A stretch of DNA of 64,000 nt from Streptomyces barkulensis (GTDB lineage Bacteria > Actinomycetota > Actinomycetes > Streptomycetales > Streptomycetaceae). A program made the position numbers and the translations under genes. The stretch is taken from NCBI RefSeq assembly GCF_002843305.1, contig NZ_PGSG01000073.1:1-64000 (forward strand), in the 5' to 3' direction. The notes below the pieces were generated by a model. It did no database searches. It was not told the origin of the DNA and was given only the letters and a program-made list of their open reading frames with translations. Below are positions 1 to 9,276 of this stretch, one piece after another. Numbering within the stretch: position 1 is the first letter of the stretch; each line of letters opens with the position of its first letter.

Positions 1-24
1 AGACCTTGTCTCACGTGGTGGGTT
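1..24 (+). repeat. Left terminal inverted repeat of the IS
   Basis: Pairs with 851-874 over 24 bases with three mismatches. The core TGTCTCACGTGGTG at 7-20 is exactly complementary to 855-868. Confidence 0.85.
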
Positions 25-40
25 CGGTGCGGCATGATGG

Positions 41-864
41 GTGGCTGTGAGTGTTGATCTGTCGCAGCGGTTGGTTCCCGACGGTTTGTGGGAGCTGGCA
101 GCTCCGCTGCTGCCGAAGTTCACGTCCCGGCCGCAGGGCGGTGGGACCGCCCCGGTGGACGAGCGGGCCGCTTTCACCGCCGTGGTGTACGTGCTGACCA
201 GCGGGTGTGCCTGGCGGCATCTGCCGGAGACCTTCGGCATCTCCCCGGCCACCGCGCACCGCCGGTTCACGCTCTGGACCGAGGCCGGGCTGTGGCGCCG
301 GCTGCACCGGGCGGTGCTGGACGAACTCGGGGCCCGGGGCGAGGTGGACTGGGCCGCGGCGATCGTGGACGCGGCGAGTGTGCGGGCGAAAAAGGGGGCT
401 CGCTGACCGGGCGCAATCCGGTCGACCGGGGCAAGAAGGGCAGCAAGCTCCACGTTCTGTCCGATGCCCAGGGCCTGCCGCTCGCCCTGGGCGTCTCGGG
501 CGCGAACGTCCACGACAGCCAGGCGCTCCTGCCGCTGGTGGCGGGCATCCCCGCCGTCCGCTCCCGGCGCGGCCCGCGCAGACGCCGCCCCGGCAGGCTC
601 CGCGCCGACAAGGCCTACCACTCCGCCGAGAAGCTGGCATGGCTGCGCGAGCGGGGCATCGTCCCGCGCATCGCCCGGCCCGGCATCGAGTCCGGCGAGC
701 GCCTGGGCCGGCACCGCTGGAAGATCGAACGGTCGATCTCCTGGCTCTTCGGCTACCGGCGCCTCACCGTCCGGTACGAGCGCAAGGGCAGCCACTTCCT
801 GGCCTTCCTCGGCCTCGCGGCCGCCCTGACCTGCTACAAGAAACTCGCCCAACTCACCACGTGA
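41..864 (+). CDS. IS5-family DDE transposase, made by -1 ribosomal frameshifting
   Basis: Two overlapping frames (41-406, and a frame open to 864) together encode one transposase of about 274 residues. The first frame ends at TGA 404-406. Just before it, at 391-397, is A AAG GGG, a textbook X-XXY-YYZ slippery heptamer; slipping back one base gives AAA GGG and continues into the second frame, yielding an AKKGGSLTGRNPVDRG junction. The DDE residues are plausible in the joined product: Asp in IVDAASV (frame 1), Asp in GANVHDSQ and Glu in RWKIERSISWLF (frame 2). The RRLTVRYERK tail is typical of IS5-type transposases. Expressed alone, frame 1 would make a short protein lacking two of the three catalytic residues, a common way for such elements to limit transposition. 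The element looks intact. Confidence 0.85.
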
Positions 865-3335
865 GACATGCTCTTAGTGCCGGTGAACTCGTAGAAATCC
901 CGCCATTTCTCACCCTTAGAGTAACCACCACCAGGGCCGCCCTTGTTGTGGCTCACCTGCTTGAGCCAGAAGCAGGCCGTGGAGCTGTTGAGCAGTCCGA
1001 GTAGCCGCAGGTGCTCCTCCTCGCTCGCCCCTTCCCGCAATTTGATCACCGGAGCAGACTGCTTGAACACCTTGCCGCCCCGGTCCAGCGCGAAGTGATT
1101 GTGCGTAGTCACGAAAGCGAATGGGATCGCCCACTGGTGCGCTCCATGGTCCTTAGGGAGCTGGTGCCACTCCCACCATGGCCGACCGTCTGTAAAGTAC
1201 CTCCCGCCTGAGAACGTGGCACGATTCCCCAGTTCCGTCCGATACGACCATAGCCAATCAGACAACTTGGGGAATTTCTCCAGGTTCACCAATTCGTGCC
1301 GCTCGTCGTACGGATGAAAGGCGTCATCCCCGTCCGCAAATTGAAAGTCGCGCACTTCATCGCCCACGACAAGGCGTCGAATGTATTGAGGCTCGGCATT
1401 AACTCTCTTGAAAGCGCGAGAGACGGCACTCATGGCGTCATCCGACCCCATGATTCCATAGAAACCGATCCGGTGCAGGTCACGCTTCAGAACCGCTTGC
1501 TGGGCCGTGTTGATCTGCTCAAGCATTTCCTGGCCACCGTCAGCGAGGACCCACGGCTGCTTCGCAAAGTACTTCTCGCGGTCCAGGTCGTCCACGGAAA
1601 CCCACTGACTCACCGAGCCGGGCTTGTTGATCTGTTCGACAATTGCCTGCCAGACCAAGCCCTCCTCGGCGTTCTCCGGCGTGGTGGGTTCACCTTGAAC
1701 GCTTCGGACCGTGCGAATCGTCGCCGCGCGCCCCTTCCCAGCACGGCGCCTGCCGACCAGGATGACGGTTGGTGTTCCGTGCCCAGGAATATAGGCACCG
1801 GAGGTGTCGATGACCTCGGTCAGTTCGACCTTGTGCGCGAAGTACTCCTCGATCAGCTTGGTGCCGAACTCGCGCTTCATGAAGGAGTTGGCGGTGATCT
1901 GGCCAACCATGCCGTAGCCGCTGCCGTCGGGCTCCCCGGTCTTGGCCAGTTGGAAGAACCGCTCAGCAAAGGGAACCGACAGGGCGTACTTGCCCGCGCA
2001 GGAGTCGTACAGCTTCCGATACAGGGCGTTGAGCTTCTTGTCCTTGACCGTGATGTACGGCGGGTTGCCCACCACCACGTCGTAGCGGCCCGGCTCCAGG
2101 ATGCCGGGGTGCTCGTGTACGTCCTCCGTGGCGTAGGAGAACTCTGCCAGCGGGTCGCCGGACTTCTCGCCGATGAGCGTGAATTCGAGCTGCCGCTCCT
2201 TGATGAGGGAGTCGCCCACCGCCAGGTGGATCGGCCACTCGTACTTCGCCGCCTCCTCCAGCGTGCGCACACCCGCCGCCGCCATGGCGGCGATCAGCAG
2301 GCGGAACCGCGCGATGGCGACCGCGAAGGGGTTGATGTCCACGCCGTGCACGGAATTCAGCGCGGCCCGGACCTGCTCGTGGACGTCCGTACCCGGCCGC
2401 CGCTCTGCCCACAGGCGGACCATGCGACGGAACGCGCCGAGCACGAAGTGCCCGGAACCGCAGGTCGGGTCGATCATCTTCAGCTCGCCGAAGCGGTCGC
2501 CCATCTCCCGCACGACCGGGTTCATGGTGCGGTCGAGGATGAACTCCTCCACGAACTCCGGTGTCTGGAGCAGCGCGTACGTCTTCCGCGCCGCATCGCT
2601 GAGGTCCTGGTACAGGTCGCCCAGGAAGCGGGTGTCCCACCCTTCCGTGCCGTCCTCGCTCAGCGGGTCGGTGAAGTCGTGGACGAGGACGCCGGTCTCG
2701 TCGCGCTCGCGCCAGAACTCGATCAGCTCGCGGGCGCCGTCATGGGAGAGCGGGATCTGGTACAGCGGGTTGCGCCGCCGGTCGAACAGGAGGCGGCCGG
2801 CCGGGCCCGAGCCGATGTCGGTGAACGCCTTCTCCAGCCAGCCCCGGTAGGTGGGGTCGGTGTCCGTCTCCACGTAGTGGTCGTAGCGGGCCTCGGCCAG
2901 CTCGCGCCGGTCGGCGTCCGGGCCCGTGACGTACGGCTCGGGGATCAGGCGGTTGTCCTCGCAGAACCGCACGAACACCGTGCCCAGCACCCACGCCACC
3001 GCGACCTGCGTGACCCGCTCGCCCAGCCACTGGCTCCAGGTGGCGCCCGTGCGGCCGATGTCGAAGGCCTGGTCGTACTCGTCCCGCAGCCTGCCCGCGA
3101 CCGCCTGCGCCGCCCGTACCCGCTCCGCGCGCTCCTCGGGCAGCTCCGCCGCCCGCTCCTCCACCCAGGCCGCCCACCTCGGGGTGCCCTTGGGGTCGGC
3201 CTTCTTCTCCTTGCCGTACTCGGTGCGCAGCGGTTTCAGGACGGCCTCGCCGTCCCGCACCTGCCGGTCGAGATCCGCCTCGGCGGCCCTGACCTGCTTG
3301 ATCAGGTCAGCCAGCAGTGCCTTGCGGTCGATCAC
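834..3335 (-). pseudogene. pglX: PglX, BREX-2/Pgl adenine-specific DNA methyltransferase, 3' end removed by the IS
   Basis: PglX is the site-specific adenine methyltransferase of the phage growth limitation (BREX type 2) defence system. The GTG start at 3333-3335 is chosen because GGGAGA lies about 9 bases upstream and the product then begins MIDRKALLADL, typical of the family. Visible motifs are the SAM-binding DPTCGSGHF at about residues 286-294 and the catalytic NPPY at about 424-427, followed by part of the target-recognition region. Family members are, from memory, about 1200 residues; here native sequence stops near residue 820 at YEFTGT and the last residues plus stop come from the IS inverted repeat. 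The methyltransferase core is intact but roughly the last third is missing, so function is probably lost or altered. The remainder should lie left of the IS, outside the window. No pglW, pglY or pglZ is present here. Confidence 0.85.
851..874 (-). repeat. Right terminal inverted repeat of the IS
   Basis: Partner of 1-24. It overlaps the transposase stop codon at 862-864 and, on the other strand, supplies the last codons and the new stop (834-836) of the truncated pglX frame. Confidence 0.85.
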
Positions 3336-3539
3336 GTGATCACGTCTCCCGTCGTGCCTGTCGCCCCCGTGGGCGCCCCTCGCGTCCGTCGCGCCCGTCC
3401 CGCAAGCCGCGGCCCCCCGTCCGCGCGCACGGCGCGTGCGCCGGTTCCCCGCGGAACCGGCCAAAGGAGGACATGCGGCTTCGAAACCCCTGGCAGATCG
3501 TAGTCCCCGGCCGCCTGCCGGGAGAGGGGTCCGTGCGGA

Positions 3540-5837
3540 TCAGCCCGTTCCGCCGGGCTCGGCGGACGGCCGCCGGGGGGCCTGGTCGCGCGCCTCCGAC
3601 CGGGGCGCGGAGGGCTGCCGGGGGACGTGGGGGCCGCCGGCCTCCGCCCGGCCGCGCCAGTAGGCCAGATCGGTGCGGGTGGCGGCGATGCTGGGGTGGT
3701 GGGGGCCGAGGATCTGGAGCCGGTCGGCGAGGAGGTCGGTGAGCGCGGCCACGGCCGCCGCCGGGTCCCCGGCCGCACCCCGCCAGCGGGCCAGGTTGTG
3801 CCGGACGCCCAGGGTGCCGGGATGGTCCGGGCCCAGCACCGTCAGGTAGTCGGTGAGGAGGCCGGTGAAGGTCTCGACGGCTCCGGCGCGGTCGCCCGCC
3901 TTCCCCCGCAGGTGGGCCAGCTCGTGGCGGGTGGCGAGGGTGTCGGGGTGGTCGGGGCCGATGATGCGCAGGCGGTCGGTGAGCAGCTCGGCGAAAGCCG
4001 CCCTGGCGCCCGCGATATCGCCCGACGCGCCCCGCCAGCGGGCCAGTTCGTGCCGGGCGGCCAGGGTGCGGGGGTGGTCCGGGTCCAGGAGGCGCAGGCA
4101 GTCGGCGAGCAGATCGGTGAAGGTGGCGATGGCCCCGGCGTGGTCGCCCGTCCTTCCCCGCAGACGGGCCAGCTCGTGGCGGGTGGCGAGGGTGTCGGGG
4201 TGGTCGGGGCCGATGACGCGCAGGCGGTCGGTGAACAGTTCCGCGAACGCCGTCCTGGCGCCGGTGGTGTCCCCGGCCGCACCCCGCCAGCGGGCCAGGT
4301 TGTGCCGCACGCCCAGGGTGCCCGGATGGTCCGGGCCCAGTACCCGCAGATAGTCGGCGAGGATCCCGGTGAGGGCGGTCTGGGCGTACTCCACCTTCCC
4401 CGCCATGCCGTGCCAGTGGGCGAGCCGGTGCCGGGCGTTGAGGGTGTCGGGGTGGCCGGGGCCGAACCGGGCGCCCACGGAGTCGGCCAGGTGCTGGAAG
4501 TGGACCAGGGCGGCGGCCACCTGGCCGGCGTTGCCCAGACTGCGGCCGGAGCGGAAGAGCAGCGGATGGGTCTCGGGCCGGTACAGGGCCTCCCCGGCGT
4601 ACCGGGCCAGGGCGTCGGTGTTGGCGCGCAGCGCCTGGGCGAGCGCGGTGTCGCGCTCCACCTCCGGCCAGGCGGCCATCAGCGCGTCGGCGGCGGTACG
4701 GGCCAGGGCGTCGCGCCGCCCGGGGCCGAGGGAGTCGCGGGCGATGCGCTGGATGAGCTGGTGGACACGTACCGCCCGGCGGGGCGTGCCGGGGGAGTGC
4801 TCGATCAGGCTCAGGCGGTGCAGGGCCCGCAGCGCGCCGACGGCGTCCTCGGCGGTGACCGTCCGGGCGGGCGGGGCGGGCCGGCCGGGCGGGCCGAACC
4901 GGTCCGGAGCCCGGACGGCGGCCCGGTCGGCGAGGTGGTCGGCGAGATGGGACAGGGCGGGGCCGCAGGTCAGGACGGAGGCCGGGATGCCGTTGGGGTC
5001 GAGCATCGCGGCCAGACGCAGCATGGGGCGGGCCAGGCCGTACGGGCGCAGCCGGTCGGCGCGGTCGGCCGACAGCGACCAGGCCGCGTCCAGCGGGGCG
5101 GCCTGGTCGTCGGGCAGGGCCCCGGCGTCGGGCAGGGCGTCGGCCAGGTCGCGGGCGCGGTCGGCCAGCAGGGCGCGGTAGGCGGCGCAGTCCAGACCGG
5201 AGTCGATCAGATAGGCGGCGGCCTGGGACAGGGCCAGCGGCAGATAACCCAACTCGCCTGCCAAGCAGTCCAGTTCCCCCTCCGGCTCATGGCGGCCGCG
5301 GGCGGCCAGGGACGCGGCCAGATACGCCCTGGCCTCCACCGGTCTGAACAGCCCGACCGGCACCAGGCGGCGGCCCGGCCCGGTCAGGGCCGCGTCCCGG
5401 CGGCGGGTGGTGACCAGGGTGCGGCCCAGCGGGCTCGCCGGTGGCCACAGGCCGCGCAGGTCGGCCGGGTCTGCCACGTCGTCCAGCACCACCATCCAGC
5501 GGCGCTGCTCCGGACCGGGCCGGTGCTCCAGCCAGGCCAGGAACTCCCGCGCCGCCGTCTCGGGCAGATCCGGGTCGGAGTACAGAATCCCGGCGGCGGC
5601 CTGGGCATAGGCGGCGACGACCGCCTCGCGCGTCGCGGCCGTGGCCCACACCAGCAGGTCCACGCCGCCCGCCGCCAGGACCCGGCGGGCGTGGTGGGCG
5701 GCGAGCTGGGTCTTGCCGACCCCGCCCATGCCGGACAGCACCTGGCACAGCACCGCCGTGCCGCCGCCGTCCAGCGCGCGCTCCAGCTCGCGCACGGCGG
5801 CGCGGTCCTGGAAACAGTCCGCCTCCCTGGGCGGCAC
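3540..5837 (-). CDS. STAND NTPase with NB-ARC-like domain and TPR repeats
   Basis: A 765-residue protein with a P-loop (GMGGVGKT, residues 36-43), a Walker B-like strand (MVVLDDVADP, about 115-125), a winged-helix-like region, and from about residue 425 seven or so tetratricopeptide units of about 44 residues, recognisable by repeated GPDHPDTLATRHELA. This is the STAND signalling ATPase layout: the repeats sense a ligand and the NTPase domain oligomerises. No nuclease or protease effector is fused. The annotated GTG is the only ATG/GTG/TTG in frame, but the frame stays open upstream through plausible protein (SAEAYVQAPGGIGAG) to a CTG at 5997-5999 that overlaps the TGA of the preceding gene. 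A coupled CTG start is therefore possible. It lies between its small partner gene and pglX, all on the minus strand. Confidence 0.8.
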   Translation of the reverse strand: MPPREADCFQDRAAVRELERALDGGGTAVLCQVLSGMGGVGKTQLAAHHARRVLAAGGVDLLVWATAATREAVVAAYAQAAAGILYSDPDLPETAAREFLAWLEHRPGPEQRRWMVVLDDVADPADLRGLWPPASPLGRTLVTTRRRDAALTGPGRRLVPVGLFRPVEARAYLAASLAARGRHEPEGELDCLAGELGYLPLALSQAAAYLIDSGLDCAAYRALLADRARDLADALPDAGALPDDQAAPLDAAWSLSADRADRLRPYGLARPMLRLAAMLDPNGIPASVLTCGPALSHLADHLADRAAVRAPDRFGPPGRPAPPARTVTAEDAVGALRALHRLSLIEHSPGTPRRAVRVHQLIQRIARDSLGPGRRDALARTAADALMAAWPEVERDTALAQALRANTDALARYAGEALYRPETHPLLFRSGRSLGNAGQVAAALVHFQHLADSVGARFGPGHPDTLNARHRLAHWHGMAGKVEYAQTALTGILADYLRVLGPDHPGTLGVRHNLARWRGAAGDTTGARTAFAELFTDRLRVIGPDHPDTLATRHELARLRGRTGDHAGAIATFTDLLADCLRLLDPDHPRTLAARHELARWRGASGDIAGARAAFAELLTDRLRIIGPDHPDTLATRHELAHLRGKAGDRAGAVETFTGLLTDYLTVLGPDHPGTLGVRHNLARWRGAAGDPAAAVAALTDLLADRLQILGPHHPSIAATRTDLAYWRGRAEAGGPHVPRQPSAPRSEARDQAPRRPSAEPGGTG

Positions 5838-5995
5838 CCCGACCAGATGCGGCCAGGAGACGCCGGGGCGAGGGCGGGGATCGGAGTGGTAGTGGGTGTG
5901 GAGGCTGGCCCGGTCGATGTGACCGGCGCCGATGCCGCCCGGGGCCTGGACGTACGCCTCGGCGGACAGAGGCGTGCCGTCCGCGCCCGGTCCGT

Positions 5996-6523
5996 TCAGC
6001 CCTGGGGCGGACCGGGCGGCCGAGGGTGGACATGGGCTCCGCCGTGGATCACCCCGCCCGCGACGCCGCCGTCCGCGCGGAGGTGGACGTCCCCGCCCAC
6101 GGCCATCCCGTCCCGGCCGACGGACGGGCCGGCGGGCGGGACGGCGGCGGGGGCGGCGGGGGAGTGGCGCTCCAGCAGGGCGCGCAGCTCAGCGGCGAGA
6201 CGGGCGCGCTCGGCGTCGTCCACGCGCTCCAGCAGGCCCTCGAAGCGGGCCTGCCAGGCCGCCTCCTGGCGGATGCGCGCCTGCTCCGCCCCGGCGGCCC
6301 CGGGCTCCCGGTCCTCGTCCCCGCCCGGCTCCGGTCCGCCCGGCTCCAGCTCGGCGGCGGTGCGGTCCAGACGCTCCAGCTCGGCGCGCTCGCGCCGCTC
6401 GTCGCCCCGGCCGAACCAGCGGGCCACCGCGTCCCGCACCGCCGTCCACGCCTCCGTGCCCGCGGCCTGCACCACCGCCGTGCCCCCGGCGGCGGCCAGC
6501 GCCGCCAAAGCCTGCTCCAGCAT
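5996..6523 (-). CDS. Small partner protein of the NB-ARC/TPR NTPase
   Basis: A 175-residue protein of unknown function. The ATG at 6521-6523 is preceded by GGGGACGGG. The N-terminus (MLEQALAALAAAGGTAVVQAAG) is a short Ala-rich, mildly hydrophobic helix; the middle (about residues 40-115) is charged and Glu/Arg-rich, likely helical or coiled coil; the tail is Gly/His-rich (GGDVHLRADGGVAGGVIHGG). Short genes of this make-up precede NB-ARC/TPR genes in other actinomycetes as far as I recall, and the stop codon overlaps the possible CTG start of the NTPase frame, so the two are probably co-translated. It may recruit or activate the NTPase or supply an effector surface; that is inference. Confidence 0.6.
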   Translation of the reverse strand: MLEQALAALAAAGGTAVVQAAGTEAWTAVRDAVARWFGRGDERRERAELERLDRTAAELEPGGPEPGGDEDREPGAAGAEQARIRQEAAWQARFEGLLERVDDAERARLAAELRALLERHSPAAPAAVPPAGPSVGRDGMAVGGDVHLRADGGVAGGVIHGGAHVHPRPPGPPQG

Positions 6524-6650
6524 TCCCGTCCCCTTTTTTCCGAAGCGTGACCCCCTCGTCACACGGTAGCGCCACCGGCCCCGGCTCGCCCCGGTGCCGA
6601 GGCGAGTCGGCGGGGCGGGGAGACACCGGGAGCCCTGCCCGAGGGGAGGG

Positions 6651-8705
6651 TCAGCGCGCCGCCTCGGAGTCGGCCCCGGAGCGGGCCAGCCAGTCCTGGA
6701 GCTCCCGGTGGCGGAACTGGTAGGCCAGCCCCTCCACTCGCATGAGCCCCGCCTCGCAGCACCAGTCGAGGAACGCGCCGAGCCGCGCCGGCAGCCGGCC
6801 GACCACGGTCGACTTGAACGCCGCATAGCGGCGCCAGGCGCGCGCGGAGAGGCCCAGGACCGGGAGGAAGGCGAACAGGGCGCCGTACAGGAAGTCCGAG
6901 GCGGATTCCCCCAGGTGGGCGAAGAGCGCCCCTGTGGACAGCGACACGGCGACCGCGGTCGCCAGTGCGCAGCGCAGCTCCGCACGCAGCGGGTCGCGCG
7001 GCCCGGTCAGCGCCGCCTGCGGATGGTCGGCCACCGGCCACACCGCGCTGAAGACCGGCAACGGGGCCAGGTAGCCGACCGCTATCGCCGCGTACAGAGC
7101 GGGCCGGTCGCGCAACCCGTCCAGCAGATACAGCCCCAGGCCGACCGCGTAGAACAGCCCCAGCACCGCCCACCGCCAGTCGGCCGCCCGCCGCCAGTCC
7201 AGCCGGCGCGGCACCGGATGCCGCATGCTGCGCCCCATCACCATGTGCGGCCCCACCCAGAGCAGGAAGAACAGTACGACGACGGCGAGAAGGCTGTCCG
7301 GAGGGATGGCGAAGCCGAGCCGTTCGGCCACATTGATGGAGACGACGAAGGGCAGGGACCACAGCGTCATTTCCATGAAGGCGACCGGGCCCCCGCCCAG
7401 CGGCCACAGCCGGTGCAGGACGATGTCCGTCTCCGGGGCCGCCCCGCCCTCCGGGCCGGACTCCCGCCCGTCCGTCCGGCCGCCGTCGCGCAGATGGCGG
7501 GCGAGCAGGACGAGCCGCCGCTCGACCTTCGCCGGATCACGGCGCGGTCCGGGATGTGCGTTGCGGGTCATGACCGCCGCGCGCACGTACAGACCGAGCA
7601 GATGGTCCGGCGCCTCGCGGGGAGCCATCGACAGCAGCCCGGCGGGGGAGCGGACCGGGCGGTGGTCCTCGTCGCGCTCCTTGTAGACGGTGGTGAGCAG
7701 CGCCATCTTCCAGGGAGTGTCCAGCACGCGGGCCAGGCCGCGCGCCGAGCCGCTCCAGGTGAGCGCCTCGGCCACATCGCGCCACTCCTGTCGCCACCGC
7801 CCCGTCTCGTCCCGCAGACCGCTCGCGCTCAGGAACTCGAGCTGCCGGGGGCTGTCGAGCGGCTGGAGCGTGACGACCGCGGCGTGCTCGAGCCCCTCCG
7901 TCCGGCTGAGCCGGCCGTACTGCTTGGCCCGGCAGACCACCACCAGCCGTGCCCTGCCTCCGGGGAAGCCGTAGTCCCTGTTCAGGCGCTTGAGCGCGTC
8001 GAGCGCCCGGGAGTCGCGCGGCCGTGTGCCGGGCGGGTCCATCTCGTCCAGCCCGTCCAGAATCGGCAGGACGAGCCGGGCCCGCAGCAGCTCGTGCGCC
8101 ACGGCCCGCGAGGGGGTGAGCCGGCGCTCCGCCAGATGGTCCGCCAGCCAGTCCGTCAGGCTGCGCTCGGTGTTCCACGCGGACAGGGGCACGCGCACTG
8201 GGACGGGCCGCCCCTCCTGCCACCGGCCGAGCAGGTCCGTCATCAGCCTGATGGCGGCCGTGGTCTTGCCGGAGCCGGGCTCGCCCAGGATGACCAGGCG
8301 GTTGCGGTCGGCGGGCAGGTTCTCGAAGTACTCGGTCAGCGGCTCCGGCCTGTCGGTCCCCGGGTCGGCGGCGTCCCGGTAGGCGATGGGGACGAAGTCG
8401 CCGGGGCCGTCGAAGTGGCTCTGGGGCACGCTGCCGAGGGACAGACCGACCTGGTGCCGGAAGTCGGACAGCAGGCGTCTGTGGTCCGGCTGCGAGGCGG
8501 CCAGGGACAGGCGTGCCAGGCGCAGGCCGTGCGCGGCCATGGCGGCACCGGCGACGGCCATCGCGAGAGCGCCGATCTCGATCGGCGAGCCGCCGCGCAG
8601 CGGCGGGGCGTCCCGCAGAAGGACGACGGCGGCGGCCAGGCCCCACAGGAGGAGCGCCGACACCATCCACACGGCGCCGCGGCGGGCGTACTGCATTCTC
8701 CCCAT
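6651..8705 (-). CDS. Membrane-anchored NACHT-family NTPase
   Basis: A 684-residue protein. Two N-terminal membrane helices (about residues 8-30 and 40-58) precede a NACHT domain with P-loop GEPGSGKTT (about 138-146), Walker B-like LVLPILDGLDEMD, and the NACHT-typical WKMALLTTVY region. A C-terminal set of hydrophobic segments (about residues 435-605) adds several more membrane helices. NACHT proteins are STAND ATPases and many bacterial members act in phage defence; membrane segments can be the effector. The start is uncertain: ATG 8703-8705 and ATG 8694-8696 are both possible and neither has a well-spaced Shine-Dalgarno. It precedes the small gene/NB-ARC/pglX run on the same strand, with a gap of about 130 bases, so it may be a separate transcription unit. 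Confidence 0.75.
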   Translation of the reverse strand: MGRMQYARRGAVWMVSALLLWGLAAAVVLLRDAPPLRGGSPIEIGALAMAVAGAAMAAHGLRLARLSLAASQPDHRRLLSDFRHQVGLSLGSVPQSHFDGPGDFVPIAYRDAADPGTDRPEPLTEYFENLPADRNRLVILGEPGSGKTTAAIRLMTDLLGRWQEGRPVPVRVPLSAWNTERSLTDWLADHLAERRLTPSRAVAHELLRARLVLPILDGLDEMDPPGTRPRDSRALDALKRLNRDYGFPGGRARLVVVCRAKQYGRLSRTEGLEHAAVVTLQPLDSPRQLEFLSASGLRDETGRWRQEWRDVAEALTWSGSARGLARVLDTPWKMALLTTVYKERDEDHRPVRSPAGLLSMAPREAPDHLLGLYVRAAVMTRNAHPGPRRDPAKVERRLVLLARHLRDGGRTDGRESGPEGGAAPETDIVLHRLWPLGGGPVAFMEMTLWSLPFVVSINVAERLGFAIPPDSLLAVVVLFFLLWVGPHMVMGRSMRHPVPRRLDWRRAADWRWAVLGLFYAVGLGLYLLDGLRDRPALYAAIAVGYLAPLPVFSAVWPVADHPQAALTGPRDPLRAELRCALATAVAVSLSTGALFAHLGESASDFLYGALFAFLPVLGLSARAWRRYAAFKSTVVGRLPARLGAFLDWCCEAGLMRVEGLAYQFRHRELQDWLARSGADSEAAR

Positions 8706-9033
8706 GATTGACGAAGTGTGGTGCGTCACAAGGGAGTTGGCAAAGGGGCGGGGCAGGGAGCCGTACCGCGGCGGCCATTTCCGCCCGGCGTGCGGGCGCG
8801 TACGCGACGGAACGCGGGCTCCGCGGCGCCCGACCACGGACACCCGCGCAATTCGGCTGACCGGAGACGCGGACGGGGAATCGCGGCGACTTCCGCGCAT
8901 TCCCGGTCATTCTCGCCGGTTCGCTCCGACCGCACCCGGAAACCCGCGGACCGACCGGTGCGCGGCCGGTGCGCGGCCGGGCGATACTCGGTCCATCGCC
9001 CAGTCCACCTGGTGACCGGATTGTGGGGCAGCC
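8706..9033. other. Intergenic region between the NACHT gene and the antitoxin gene
   Basis: No convincing gene in 328 bases. The stretch is somewhat less GC-rich than its surroundings. Its right end holds the antitoxin promoter candidate (GATACT, 8983-8988) with two 11-base direct repeats just upstream. Confidence 0.5.
8957..8988 (+). promoter_or_regulatory. Possible autoregulated promoter of the phd-like gene
   Basis: GGTGCGCGGCC occurs twice in tandem (8957-8967, 8968-8978), directly followed by a -10-like GATACT at 8983-8988, about 46 bases before the GTG start. Repeats over the -35 position fit Phd-type autorepression. No binding data; inference from layout. Confidence 0.4.
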
Positions 9034-9276
9034 GTGGAAGCAGCTCGGCAGTACAACGTGCACGAAGCCAAGACACACCTCTCCCGGATCTTCGAGCAGG
9101 TAGCCACGGGCGAGGAGCTGGTGATCGGCAAGGCGGGGGAGCCGGTGGCCGAGGCGGTGCCCCTGCGGTCCAGGGTGGGGCGGACCGGCCGCGGTTCGCT
9201 CAAGGGCCCCGTCCGCATCCCGGACGACTTCGACGAACTGCCCGACGACATCGCCGACGCCTTCGGGATGCGCTGA
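9034..9276 (+). CDS. Phd/YefM-family antitoxin
   Basis: An 80-residue protein with the prevent-host-death signature: an N-terminal YNVHEAKTHLSRIFEQVATG segment, then EELVIGKAGEPVAEAVPL, and an acidic C-terminal tail (DDFDELPDDIADAF) of the kind that wraps the toxin. The start is GTG 9034-9036, without a strong ribosome binding site. Its TGA (9274-9276) overlaps ATG 9276-9278 of the toxin frame in the usual ATGA arrangement. The antitoxin is full length, whereas its toxin partner is broken. It probably once neutralised a VapC-like RNase and repressed its own promoter. Confidence 0.85.
   Translation: MEAARQYNVHEAKTHLSRIFEQVATGEELVIGKAGEPVAEAVPLRSRVGRTGRGSLKGPVRIPDDFDELPDDIADAFGMR

Larger units (their letters stand above)
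1..874 (+). mobile_element. IS5-family insertion sequence, left end at or just beyond the window edge
   Basis: The element carries one transposase read through a frameshift and is bounded by inverted repeats. Bases 1-24 match the reverse complement of 851-874 with three mismatches, including a perfect 14-base core (7-20 and 855-868). Because the match begins at base 1, the true left tip may lie outside the window. The right end abuts the interrupted pglX coding sequence at about 874-877. The target duplication cannot be read without the left flank. Confidence 0.88.
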
